Both the position numbers and the translations under genes were made by a program. From Mesosutterella multiformis (lineage in GTDB: Bacteria; Pseudomonadota; Gammaproteobacteria; Burkholderiales; Burkholderiaceae_F): 64,000 bases of DNA. The notes beneath the pieces were generated by a model, which saw only the letters and a program-made list of their open reading frames with translations, did not search any database and was not told the DNA's origin. Position 1 is the stretch's first letter. Each line of letters opens with the position of its first letter. Below, one piece after another: positions 53,093 to 61,648 of the stretch. The stretch covers positions 1,734,501 through 1,798,500 of the forward strand of contig NZ_BGZJ01000001.1 in NCBI RefSeq assembly GCF_003402575.1, given 5' to 3'.

Positions 53093-54628
53093 TTACTTCG
53101 CAGCCTTTTTCACGACACCGTCAGCCCAGTCAAACATCGAGTCAAGGTCATAATCACCCGCGTGGCCCTTCCCCCACTTCACGGCAAAATCAACATCCGA
53201 CCCTTTTTCCGCAAGCTTCAGTGCGACAGAAGCCGGCACCGCGAGCACGGTGTCGCGATCCTCAAAGCCGTGCCGGATCCGGAAGTGAGGCGCGACAGTC
53301 ACATCTTTCCTTGAAATCGAGGTGAAGGGATCGAGAAGCGCGATTTCCTTTGCGGGCGCCATTGCGTGATGCTTCGGATCACGCGCGGAAGAAAACGCGG
53401 TGAAATGACGGGGGGTGTTTTTCACAGTCCCGAATTCATCGTTTTCACCCGACCCGGCATCAAACCAGTCAAAAGCCGGCACGGGTTTCAGCCGGTTCAC
53501 TTCCTTCGCGTAGGCCTTCATATCGATCGCGGTGACGTGTCCATCCTTCACGGTGAGGCACTTGAACCGGCTGATATCGGCTCCCGACTTCAGCGCGCCC
53601 TCAGCGCTCGCGATATAGAGCGACCGGATATAGTCCGCGAAGCTCCCGGTGCCATCCGCCTTCAGTGTCAAAGATTTTCCATCCGCGTCCTTAAGTCCGA
53701 AACGGTTAAGCGTCGCGGGGAACGCCCGTGCGAGCACCTTGGACGCCGCGATCTGCTTCCCGCTGAGCGGAAGCCCGGCAGCGGCTTCTGTCGGCGCGTT
53801 ATCGGGACGGGCCGCCGGCGCGGCGCCGTTTCCGACAGCCTTCGGGGGCTGCATCATGCCGCCCGGAATCTTCCCCTGGTGATACACCGTCTCGTCCTTG
53901 AAGACCCATTCGTAGGCTTCATCCGCATGGCTGAGGAGCGTGATCGGGCAGAAGACGATCGCAGCAAAAATATCATCGCGGGCTTTCGCGGCCCCGATTT
54001 TCTTCAGGTACGGCAGATACCGTGGATCATTTCCGGTCGACCCCAGGAGAACGGATAGCGCGCCGCCCGCGCTCGTGCCGTCAGAAATAATCCGATCGGT
54101 GTTTCCGGCGGGGAGTTCATTTTTCACAGCGCGGAGATAACGGACCGCAGCCTTGTAATCCACGATCAGCGCCGGGGCCTTTCCGACATAGCGGCCAGCA
54201 GCATTCTTTGTTGTGCGGCCGCGGATCGCGGGGGACACAACAACGTATCCGCGGGCAAGCGCCGCAAGAAGCGCGCTTTCGCCGCCATCAAAATTCGGTT
54301 TCTTGGGATCCGCGATGTCGCCTGGCATGTACCCGCCGACCGAGTTCGGGAGGAAAATCGGCGCGGTTTCTTTCGTATAACCGTTCACTGTGCCGCCCTT
54401 CAGATACGCTTCCGGCACATACACCGTAAGGCGCTGACAGGAGCCGCAGCTCGGGCGTTTCACGTACGGGATCTTTGCGTAAGTCTGCCAGGAAACCGTC
54501 TTCCCGTTCAGCGAAGCGGATTCCGCAATACCGGTTTTCGGAAACTGAAAACCGGCGGAAGCAAAAGCGGGAGCCGCGCTGACGGCGAGTGAAAGCCCCA
54601 TCGCGAGGGCAAATTTCTTCAACTTCAA
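53093..54628 (-). CDS. Secreted tannase (subtype B), alpha/beta hydrolase
   Basis: A 511-residue exported esterase expected to cut galloyl esters of tannins. The signal peptide is MKLKKFALAMGLSLAVSAAPAFA. The nucleophile motif GTSAGG in RIISDGTSAGGALSVLLG, the DPKKPNFDGGESALLAALARGYVVVSPAIRG region and the late RIRHGFEDRDT block with the catalytic His match bacterial subtype B tannases. The start is TTG at 54628: AGGAAGG lies about 8 bases upstream and the signal peptide then begins correctly. The ATG at 54727 would add 33 unrelated residues. It ends at a strong terminator shared with htpG. Confidence 0.8.
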   Translation of the reverse strand: MKLKKFALAMGLSLAVSAAPAFASAGFQFPKTGIAESASLNGKTVSWQTYAKIPYVKRPSCGSCQRLTVYVPEAYLKGGTVNGYTKETAPIFLPNSVGGYMPGDIADPKKPNFDGGESALLAALARGYVVVSPAIRGRTTKNAAGRYVGKAPALIVDYKAAVRYLRAVKNELPAGNTDRIISDGTSAGGALSVLLGSTGNDPRYLPYLKKIGAAKARDDIFAAIVFCPITLLSHADEAYEWVFKDETVYHQGKIPGGMMQPPKAVGNGAAPAARPDNAPTEAAAGLPLSGKQIAASKVLARAFPATLNRFGLKDADGKSLTLKADGTGSFADYIRSLYIASAEGALKSGADISRFKCLTVKDGHVTAIDMKAYAKEVNRLKPVPAFDWFDAGSGENDEFGTVKNTPRHFTAFSSARDPKHHAMAPAKEIALLDPFTSISRKDVTVAPHFRIRHGFEDRDTVLAVPASVALKLAEKGSDVDFAVKWGKGHAGDYDLDSMFDWADGVVKKAAK

Positions 54629-54846
54629 TTGAACGTCCTTCCTGGAAAAAAGATGCGGAAAGAAAAAGCTTAGCGGGGCCGAAAAACCTGAGCGACTCAT
54701 CGCTGCAATCCGCACTGAGCCTGGCACAAATTCTCAAATTATTGATTAAAAATCATTTAATCACCAATTCTGTGCTTTTTCCGCTTCCTGAAACGAGTGT
54801 TCTTATAAAATAAAAGACACTCGTATTTTTCATATGACCGCAAATC

Positions 54847-56145
54847 ATGACCTCTCGTCCTACCGACCCCCGGCTTTCGCGCTTTGAAAGGAAACGGAAA
54901 GACGGCACTCGCTATGTCTATGAGCGGGAGACCCGCTACAACCCGGAGAAAGGCTACACGGAGACGCTGAGGACCTCGCTTCTCTATAAGATCACGGCGT
55001 CCGGCGACCGTATTGCGACAAACGGCGTGGGGAGAGGAATGCGACCTGCGGCTGCCGATGCTGCCCGGGCGGGGAAAATCAGGCTCGCGCTCCGAAGCAC
55101 GTTCGGGGACGAAACCGGCCGGGCCGTATTCGACGAGGCCCGGGACTTTCTTAAAACCCGGCTTGAACCGTCGGACAGGGGAGAAGCCCCCCAGATCGCC
55201 GCGCTTTACCGCGAAGTGGGGCTGAATCCTGACGCCCAGTCTGAATTCCTCCGGCGGTTATCGCCTGACCAAGGGACGAGGATCGGGATGGAATTCGCCC
55301 CCCGTCCTCCCTTCCCGCTCTCCGTTCCCAATACCGATCGGCTGCCGGGACTCATGGATGTCCGGCTGATGCCTCCGCTTCAGCTTCTCGTCAGTACCGC
55401 TTCAGGGTTTCCTGCGGCGTTTTCAAGAAAAAGCGCTTTCTTTCTTACTCCTGATCAGTCCCCGGATCTTCTCCTCGCGGGAGAAAATCCCCGGCCTGAA
55501 ATACTGAACCGCACCCCGCACTTTCTGCTGAAACTCTCAGCAGGGAACCCGGCAATCCTGACTGTCATTAATTCCCGTCTCCCGGAACTCGACTGGAAGA
55601 GCGATGTGCTACCCGGAAATCCGGACCTGAAGTCCGCGGAAACCTCAGCAGATCTCCCCTTTCTCCCGGGAAAACGCCCTGCCCGGCTCTTTATCCTTCG
55701 GTCAAAAAACCGGCAGAACAACTTCGCCTCCGCCCTTTCCGCCGCGGTTCACGATGCGGCGGACGCTATCACATCGGGGCTTATGCCTTTTGACGCTCGC
55801 AATTCCCTTCATAGCCGCTATCTCAAATTGATTCCCGGGCGCGGGCCTTCCCCCTCTCTCCGGGTGCTTGACGCCCGGATCGCGGATGACGCGAAGCGCT
55901 TCGGTATCTTTGTCATTGCGACCGATCTGAAGATCTCCGCCCGGACCGCGCTCAGTTTCATCCAGGCTCGGGACCGGATGGCGGAATTTTTCAGTGACCT
56001 TACGCGGCACCCGGATCGGGAAGCCTTCTGCGTCTGGACCCCGGAGCGTCTCGCCGGGCGGGACTTCGTGAGGATCGTGTCACTCATGATCGAAGGCCCC
56101 GCGGTGTCACCAGACCTCGCCTCTTCCCTCCCCTCTTCGCGCTAA
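54847..56145 (+). CDS. Diverged transposase-like protein (IS4/IS1634 type), probably inactive
   Basis: A 432-residue protein not recognised as any metabolic family. The start (RFERKRKDGTRYVYERETRYNPEKGYTETLRTSLLYKI) resembles the opening of IS1634-type transposases. The end (FGIFVIATDLKISARTALSFIQARDRMAEFFSDLTRH, then LAGRDFVRIVSLMI) resembles their C-terminal helix block, where the DDE glutamate would be Glu in MAEFF. The two catalytic aspartates of the middle could not be placed, and the protein is shorter than the usual 500-550. No terminal repeats were seen. It is either a decayed or a domesticated copy. Confidence 0.5.
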   Translation: MTSRPTDPRLSRFERKRKDGTRYVYERETRYNPEKGYTETLRTSLLYKITASGDRIATNGVGRGMRPAAADAARAGKIRLALRSTFGDETGRAVFDEARDFLKTRLEPSDRGEAPQIAALYREVGLNPDAQSEFLRRLSPDQGTRIGMEFAPRPPFPLSVPNTDRLPGLMDVRLMPPLQLLVSTASGFPAAFSRKSAFFLTPDQSPDLLLAGENPRPEILNRTPHFLLKLSAGNPAILTVINSRLPELDWKSDVLPGNPDLKSAETSADLPFLPGKRPARLFILRSKNRQNNFASALSAAVHDAADAITSGLMPFDARNSLHSRYLKLIPGRGPSPSLRVLDARIADDAKRFGIFVIATDLKISARTALSFIQARDRMAEFFSDLTRHPDREAFCVWTPERLAGRDFVRIVSLMIEGPAVSPDLASSLPSSR

Positions 56146-56298
56146 ACCGGAAACGACTTTCCAGCCATATTTTCAAAACCCGGCCGCTATACTCGAAAAA
56201 CTTATGAGGTCCCGCCGGTCATCGGCCTCATCCTCTACCTATCTGCGGAGACGCCCGACGCGGACGCTCCGGTGTTTTCCAGGTTTTATTTTGGAATC

Positions 56299-56589
56299 AT
56301 GCGGAAACTCACTTACAAAGAAAAATTTATCCAGATGGACCGCGAGGCGGCAGCGACCGCCATCTGCGCGGTGGTCATCATGGCTGCCTTCTGGGCCGCG
56401 CTTCTTCTCCTGAAGGATTCACCGGAAACCTTATTCGAGATGCCGCTCTGGTTCTCGGTCTCATGCCTCGGGGGCTACGTGCTTTCCGTGGTCGCCGTGA
56501 TTTTCCTCGTGAAGCGATACTTCCGGGATTTCGATCTCGATCAGGACGCGCCCGAAGAATCCGAAACGACAAAGGGAGACGCCGCATGA
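56299..56589 (+). CDS. yhdT: YhdT-like small membrane protein
   Basis: A 96-residue protein with two membrane helices (about 21-40 and 55-76) and an acidic C-terminal tail. It matches YhdT, which is found next to panF in many proteobacteria: KFIQMDREAAAT at the start corresponds to the RFVQAHKEA region, and RYFRDFDLDQD to the acidic end. Its stop overlaps the panF start by four bases (ATGA), so the two are translationally coupled. It may be a small partner of the PanF symporter. An ATG at 56335 is another possible start. Confidence 0.75.
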   Translation: MRKLTYKEKFIQMDREAAATAICAVVIMAAFWAALLLLKDSPETLFEMPLWFSVSCLGGYVLSVVAVIFLVKRYFRDFDLDQDAPEESETTKGDAA

Positions 56590-58079
56590 CGAACCCCGTG
56601 ATGACACTCGTGCCCGTGATGGCATTCCTCGCGCTGCTCCTCGCCGTGGGGTTTATCGCGAACCGGTCGCTCCGGAAGTCAGAAGACTTTGAGCGCGATT
56701 ACTTCATCGCGAACCGCAGCCTCGGGGGCGTCGTTCTCGCGATGACGCTTGTCGCGACCTACGGCTCCGTGAGTTCTTTCGTCTCGGGTCCGGGCGTTGC
56801 CTGGAATCTCGGTTTCGGCTGGGTCGCGTTTGCCGCGCCGCAGATCATCACCGGGTTCCTGCTTCTCGGCGTCGTCGGGAAGAAACTCGCGGTGCTCGCG
56901 CGCCGCACGGATTCCCTCACGATCATCGATATCCTCCGTGAGCGTTACGGTTCAAACACGCTCTCCATCATCTTTTCCGCCGTGCTTCTCATTTTCTTCA
57001 CCGCGATGGTGGTGGGGCAGTTTATGGGCGGAGCGCAGATTTTCGCCGCGATCACAGGGCTCGACTATAAGCTCGGGCTCGTACTCTTCGCCGCGGTCAC
57101 GGTGATCTATACGTCATCCGGGTTCCGCGCCGTGGTCTGGACCGACGCGGTCTGCGCGGTTCTGATGCTGACAGGGATGGTGACGCTTGGCTACACCATT
57201 CTCGAGGACGGCGGCGGACTCTCGTCCATCATGCAGACGCTTTCAGCCGCGGACCTGACCGCAAATGGCGTCAGCCGTCATCTGCTCCCTGACGCGGGCG
57301 GGCTCCTTCCGTGGTCGCTTCTCTTCTCCTCCTGGCTCCTCGTCGGCTTCTGCACGGTGGGGCTCCCGCAGTCTCTCGTCCGGTGCCTCAGCTATAAAAG
57401 CACCCGGGACCTCAGCCGCGCGATGGTGGTGGCGACCGTGATCTGCGGCGCGCTGATGATCGGGATGACGCTTCTCGGCGTTCTCGCGCGCGGCGTGATT
57501 CTTGAGAAACCGGCTTCAGGGACAGACGCCGTGATTCCGCTTCTCATCGTGAATCACATGCATCCGCTGCTCGCCGGCATCACGATCATCGGGCCGCTTG
57601 CCGCCACCATGAGCACCGTGAGCTCTCTTCTCATCGCGGCCTCTTCCACCGTGGTCCGCGATCTCTATGAGAAGAGCTTCGGAAAGAACCCCGCCGATAT
57701 TTCGCATGACGCGAGTAAGAAAATCAGCGTCACGATCACGCTGCTCCTTGGCGCGGTGTCGATTCTTCTTGCCATGTACCCGCAAAGCATCGTGGTCTGG
57801 GTGAACCTCTTCGCGTTCGGAGGACTCGAAAGCGCGTTCCTATGGCCCGTGGTGCTCGGGTTCTTTTGGCCTCGGATGAACGCCTGCGGTGCGATGGCGG
57901 GCGTGTTCGGCGGCCTTGGCCTCTATACCCTCGCGATGGCGACCGGCTTTCACTTCTATCACTTCCATAACATCGTGATCGGAACAGCGGCTGGGCTCCT
58001 TTTCTCGGTGATCGGAAGCTACTTCGGAACCCCCACGCCGCGATCCGTGAAGGCGGTCTTCTTCCCGCATAAGATCTGA
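56586..58079 (+). CDS. panF: Sodium/pantothenate symporter PanF
   Basis: A 497-residue member of the SSS family that imports pantothenate, the precursor of CoA, with sodium. About 13 helices are predicted. Typical segments are FERDYFIANRSLGGVVLAMTLVATYGSVSSFVSGPG and TIIGPLAATMSTVSSLLIAASSTVVRDLYEK. The assignment to pantothenate rests on this sequence and on the overlapping yhdT gene, a pairing seen in enterobacteria. The open frame extends upstream inside yhdT, but the ATG at 56586 is the coupled start. Confidence 0.9.
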   Translation: MTNPVMTLVPVMAFLALLLAVGFIANRSLRKSEDFERDYFIANRSLGGVVLAMTLVATYGSVSSFVSGPGVAWNLGFGWVAFAAPQIITGFLLLGVVGKKLAVLARRTDSLTIIDILRERYGSNTLSIIFSAVLLIFFTAMVVGQFMGGAQIFAAITGLDYKLGLVLFAAVTVIYTSSGFRAVVWTDAVCAVLMLTGMVTLGYTILEDGGGLSSIMQTLSAADLTANGVSRHLLPDAGGLLPWSLLFSSWLLVGFCTVGLPQSLVRCLSYKSTRDLSRAMVVATVICGALMIGMTLLGVLARGVILEKPASGTDAVIPLLIVNHMHPLLAGITIIGPLAATMSTVSSLLIAASSTVVRDLYEKSFGKNPADISHDASKKISVTITLLLGAVSILLAMYPQSIVVWVNLFAFGGLESAFLWPVVLGFFWPRMNACGAMAGVFGGLGLYTLAMATGFHFYHFHNIVIGTAAGLLFSVIGSYFGTPTPRSVKAVFFPHKI

Positions 58080-58098
58080 CACGGCGGTTACCGCCCAT

Positions 58099-58139
58099 CA
58101 AAAACGCAGAAGGTTTTTCAGGCCTTCTGCGTTTTTTGT
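58099..58139. terminator. Bidirectional terminator between panF and the Na/Pi gene
   Basis: AAAACGCAGAAGG and CCTTCTGCGTTTT pair around an eight- to nine-base loop, with A and T runs on the two sides. Confidence 0.92.
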
Positions 58140-58155
58140 TTTCCCCGGGAGAGAC

Positions 58156-59772
58156 TCAGAACGACAGCTCCGCGAGCTCGTTGATCTTCGTGCGAAGTCT
58201 CCGGAAGCGGTTAATCAGCGCAATATGAAGGGCGCTCGTCTCGATCGCCTTGAAGTCCCCGCGGGACACCCGGTCCATGTGGGACTGAACAAGAGCGAGT
58301 TCGTTATCGTTCAGCGTCTTCCGGGTCGCGAGCAGCTTCTTATGCGCCGCCTCGCGCTTCACCGGGTCATCAGCCGACAGGTAATCGAGTGCGGTCTTCA
58401 GGTCGTCCGCGATTCTCGCGTGCGCTTCGAGAAGCTCCTTCTCGCCCTGTTCATCAAAAAACCGTTCCTTCTTCACTTTATGTTCGCCCAGCCCGGCGAT
58501 TACCTTATCGATTTCGTGACCGATACTCTGAAGGTCCGCATTCTTCGCGTGAAGCTCTTCCCAGCGGGCAATTTCAGACGGCGTGAGACTCGTCTGCACG
58601 ATTCGGGAGAGATAGCTGTTCACCGCGTGACAGCGCTGACGGATCATCGGGTAATCCTGCCGCAGGAGCATCACGGCGCCCACAGCGGGGTTCTTTGTGA
58701 TGAGGTCCCCGGCCTTCCGCCAGAATTCACTCACGAACCAGCAGGTTTTCTCAATCTCCCCTTCAGCGAGATGGAACGCGGTCTCGGGGTCGGAGAGCGA
58801 GTCTTCCGTCAGTGACTCAGTCCCTGTGCTCACCATCGGAGCGGCCGGCAGCAGCCGATCAACGAGCGCCGCGACCGGGTTCAGGATGATGAGGCCCAGG
58901 ACACCGGAAACCGCGTTGAAGACCACATGGAACCAAATCACCTGATCGGACGCCATCGATTCAAACGCGCGGCTCACCTCCGGAATGAGGATCAGCGCCG
59001 CCGCGCCGATCACGAAGCAGAGCACCCGGAAAATGGTGTTCCCCATTGGCGCGCGGCGCGTCATCGCGTCACTCCCCATCGTGGTCACGGAGGCGAGGAA
59101 TGCGGTGCCGAGGTTCGCGCCGAGCACAATCCAGAGGCCAGAGGACACCGCGAGCACCCCTGCCGCGACGAGCCCCGCGTCAATAATCACAACCGCGAGC
59201 GACGAGAAGCAGAGAAAGGCGAGCCCGATACCGAGCACCGTGCAGAAGAAGGCATTTCCTTCAATCGAGTGAAAGAGCGCCATCATGGCAGCACTGTCTT
59301 TGATCGGGGTCGTGATGTGGCCGATCAGCGTGAGCGCGAGCATCACCACACCGAGCCCCATCAGGACCCGCCCGAACTGACCGAGTGCGGTATCCGACTT
59401 CTTCATGAAGAGGTAAACACCGACCGCGATGAGAAGGGGCGACACCGCGTCGATATTGAGTGACAGGACGCGCACCATGACGGCCGAACCAAAGTTCGCG
59501 CCGATCACCGCGGCGAGCGCGATAGCGGTAGAGACGAGGCCCTTCTTCTGAAGCCCCGAGACGAGAAGGGTCGCGGCGGTGGAACTCTGAAGGAGTGAGG
59601 AAAGGACGAACCCGGCCCCGAACCCCGAAAACCGGTTCGTGAGCCACCGCCCGAGAAACGACCGGAGCTTCGCGCCGAAGGTCCGCATCATGCCGGTGCG
59701 GATCACGTACGTGCCCCACATGAGGAGCGCCACAGCGCCCGCGATATTGATGAGAATGACGATTTCTGCCAC
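58156..59772 (-). CDS. Na/Pi cotransporter family protein with PhoU-like tail
   Basis: A 538-residue protein of the NptA/YjbB family that moves phosphate with sodium across the inner membrane. The first repeat carries the QSSTA motif (LLQSSTAATLLVSG) and GANFGSAV; the second repeat has GANLGTAF. Residues 330-530 form a helical PhoU-like regulatory domain. The start codon is GTG with TGAGGAG upstream. In E. coli the related YjbB exports phosphate, so direction of transport is open. No pst or pho gene is near. Confidence 0.88.
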   Translation of the reverse strand: MAEIVILINIAGAVALLMWGTYVIRTGMMRTFGAKLRSFLGRWLTNRFSGFGAGFVLSSLLQSSTAATLLVSGLQKKGLVSTAIALAAVIGANFGSAVMVRVLSLNIDAVSPLLIAVGVYLFMKKSDTALGQFGRVLMGLGVVMLALTLIGHITTPIKDSAAMMALFHSIEGNAFFCTVLGIGLAFLCFSSLAVVIIDAGLVAAGVLAVSSGLWIVLGANLGTAFLASVTTMGSDAMTRRAPMGNTIFRVLCFVIGAAALILIPEVSRAFESMASDQVIWFHVVFNAVSGVLGLIILNPVAALVDRLLPAAPMVSTGTESLTEDSLSDPETAFHLAEGEIEKTCWFVSEFWRKAGDLITKNPAVGAVMLLRQDYPMIRQRCHAVNSYLSRIVQTSLTPSEIARWEELHAKNADLQSIGHEIDKVIAGLGEHKVKKERFFDEQGEKELLEAHARIADDLKTALDYLSADDPVKREAAHKKLLATRKTLNDNELALVQSHMDRVSRGDFKAIETSALHIALINRFRRLRTKINELAELSF

Positions 59773-60179
59773 GGCTTCTCCTCAAGAAAAAGTTTCCGGG
59801 CCGTCCCGGACTGAAGACAGGCGGAATTTTATGCCTGAAAACTATTTTTGATGCACAAAATTATGTTTTTATTCAGCCTCGTTTAAGACTTCTGTTGATA
59901 ACAAAAAACAACTAAATCTATATGTAACAAGGTATTGCAGACCCACCCACAATATGCACCCCATATGTTGATTTTTGAGCCACATAATAATTTCCGGCAA
60001 GTCCAGCATTTACCGGATCTGCGGGCATTTCGGGGCATTTTACATAACACTATAGATAGTATGTGTGGTTTGTCATCAAAGGTACATATTGGCATACCGA
60101 GTGAAAAAAGCCTTACTTACTGAACGAACGATTGGTATACTGAAGTCCTCAGGAGAACGTTTATAAAAGGAAGAAAAAT
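59773..60179. other. AT-rich intergenic region upstream of rubrerythrin
   Basis: About 400 bp, much more AT-rich than the rest. Short open frames on both strands (59883-60095, 59935-60123) lack ribosome sites and family features and are not accepted. The composition suggests acquired DNA or an extended regulatory region. Confidence 0.45.
60113..60141 (+). promoter_or_regulatory. Promoter of the rubrerythrin gene
   Basis: TTACTT (60113-60118) and TATACT (60136-60141) are separated by 17 bases, with TGG before the -10 similar to an extended element. Start would be near 60148, giving a short leader. Confidence 0.6.
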
Positions 60180-60764
60180 ATGAAATATCGTTGCACAGTT
60201 TGCGGACACATCTATGATGAAGAACGCGAAGGCGTGAAGTTCGCTGACCTGCCCGACACCTGGACCTGCCCGACCTGCGGCGCACCGAAATCCAAGTTTG
60301 TTCCTGTTGTTGAGGGCCAGACCTGGGCTTCCGAGCACGTTCTTGGCGTTGCCAAGGATGTTCCCGAAGACATCAAGAACGACCTCCGTGCCAACTTCAA
60401 CGGCGAATGCTCCGAAGTCGGTATGTATCTCGCGATGTCCCGCGTTGCTTTCCGTGAAGGTTATCCGGAAATCGGCCTGTACTATGAAAAGGCCGCTATG
60501 GAAGAAGCCAATCACGCTTCCCGCTTTGCCGAACTGCTTGGCGAAGTTCTGACCGACTCCACCAAGAAGAACCTCGAAATGCGCGTTGAAGCTGAATACG
60601 GCGCTACCGAAGGCAAGACCGATCTCGCGAAGCGCGCGAAGCAGGCGAACCTCGACGCCATTCATGACACCGTTCATGAAATGGCCCGCGACGAAGCCCG
60701 TCACGGCAAGGCCTTCAAGGGTCTGCTTGAACGCTACTTCGGCGAAGGCAAGTGCTGCAAGTAA
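60180..60764 (+). CDS. Reverse rubrerythrin (peroxide-reducing)
   Basis: A 194-residue protein. Residues 1-40 form a rubredoxin-like iron site (Cys5, Cys8, Cys30, Cys33) and residues 55-190 a four-helix ferritin-like di-iron domain with [11 protein letters not shown] and DEARHGKAF motifs. Rubredoxin first and ferritin-like domain second is the order of reverse rubrerythrins, which act as NAD(P)H-driven peroxidases in anaerobes. Codon use is less GC-biased (many GCT, GTT, CGT) than in the neighbours, which may reflect transfer or high expression. It is a single-gene unit. Confidence 0.93.
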   Translation: MKYRCTVCGHIYDEEREGVKFADLPDTWTCPTCGAPKSKFVPVVEGQTWASEHVLGVAKDVPEDIKNDLRANFNGECSEVGMYLAMSRVAFREGYPEIGLYYEKAAMEEANHASRFAELLGEVLTDSTKKNLEMRVEAEYGATEGKTDLAKRAKQANLDAIHDTVHEMARDEARHGKAFKGLLERYFGEGKCCK

Positions 60765-60815
60765 TCTGCTGACTGTCCGCAGCAGTTCAGAGCTCCCGCT
60801 CTGACATAAGCACTG

Positions 60816-60850
60816 AAAGAGGCGTTTCGAAAGAAGCGCCTCTTTTCGTT
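60816..60850 (+). terminator. Terminator after rubrerythrin
   Basis: AAAGAGGCG and CGCCTCTTT form a stem around a 12-base loop, followed by TCGTTT. Confidence 0.8.
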
Positions 60851-60966
60851 TGCCCGAAAAAATTCCGGAGGACGCCCTTGCTCCTGCACCTGAGGCAAAA
60901 GAAAACCCGCCAGGCGCTGACACCGGGCGGGGCTGCTCAAATCAATCAATGAGGTTACTGAAAGCT

Positions 60967-61005
60967 AAAAAAGGAGAAACTCATTTTCCGGGTTTCTCCT
61001 TTTTC
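60967..61005. terminator. Terminator upstream of the convergent hypC end
   Basis: AAAAAAGGAGAAAC and GTTTCTCCTTTTT pair; on the minus strand it follows the hypC stop codon directly. Confidence 0.85.
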
Positions 61006-61008
61006 TCT

Positions 61009-61227
61009 CTAGGAGCACTTCGCGAGCTTCTTCCAGAGGACTTTTGCCGTATCGTATTCTTCTCTTGAAATCCGGCCATACGCAATATCGGCATGGACTG
61101 TAACGAAATCACCCGGCTGAAGTTCTCCCAGCAGCCGCGTTGTTACCGTCTTCTTCATTCCAAGAGCTTCAACGATCGCTGAAGCCGCGTTGACGCTCAC
61201 AACCCTTGCGGGCATTCCAATGCACAT
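61009..61227 (-). CDS. hypC: HypC/HupF-type hydrogenase maturation chaperone
   Basis: A 72-residue protein of the HypC family, which carries the Fe(CN)2CO unit during [NiFe] hydrogenase assembly. The start MCIGMPARVVSV contains the essential Cys2 in the MCxGxP motif, and LLGELQPGDFVTVHADIAYGRIS matches the family core. The ATG at 61227 is preferred since the Cys must be second and GGAGAGGG lies just upstream; an in-frame start 48 bases earlier would bury it. No other hyp or [NiFe] hydrogenase gene is in the window, and HypC is not needed for the [FeFe] enzyme nearby. Confidence 0.9.
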   Translation of the reverse strand: MCIGMPARVVSVNAASAIVEALGMKKTVTTRLLGELQPGDFVTVHADIAYGRISREEYDTAKVLWKKLAKCS

Positions 61228-61648
61228 GTTTCCCTCTCCAAAGACACAGTGCGTTTGAGCGGATCCTTTGCACACGCTGATCCACCCAGTCCCTTTCGGA
61301 ACTACAAAAATTCTATTCGTAATTCCTATAGAAAAAAAGAGTTCATAAGCCGTACGCTGAAGGGATTAGACTTTAGGGTTTAGATATCTGATTTCTATTA
61401 ATTTTTTATGTATTACTGATACATATTCAGGAAATTCCTTCAGAACTTTAGCGTTTTCACCCGCTTTGAGCCACAATATCTGTAAGGGACTGTCCCATAA
61501 AGAGGGGTGGCCTGAAGGAGGTAGCGATCGGTCTCGCCCGGTTTGAAGGGCTGTAAGAAACACCCCGCTCCCTCCTAAGTTGTAATTTTCATCATCCCCT
61601 CTCCTCTTTTCAGGATCGGATCCCCTGAACCATTGAGGAGGCGTGATT
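61228..61648. other. AT-rich junction region with a possible insertion-sequence end
   Basis: The stretch changes composition abruptly. GGGACTGTCCC, a near-perfect palindrome followed by ATAAAG (about 61484-61501), looks like the terminal sequence of some insertion sequences. To its left is a coding-like AT-rich fragment on the minus strand; to its right is host-like DNA leading to the next gene. Confidence 0.4.
61366..61490 (-). pseudogene. 3' fragment of an AT-rich foreign ORF
   Basis: The minus strand encodes about 40 residues ending in a stop, including AGENAKVLKEFPEYVSVIH and IEIRYLNPKV, in AT-rich codons unlike the host. There is no start codon or ribosome site, and the upstream end coincides with the GGGACTGTCCC sequence. 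It is best read as the tail of a gene cut off by an insertion or deletion; the family is not recognised. Confidence 0.35.

Noticed and set aside
59883-60123. Cys-rich 70-codon minus-strand and 62-codon plus-strand open frames
   Set aside because: They overlap each other in AT-rich intergenic DNA without ribosome sites; the Cys pattern is not a known zinc motif.
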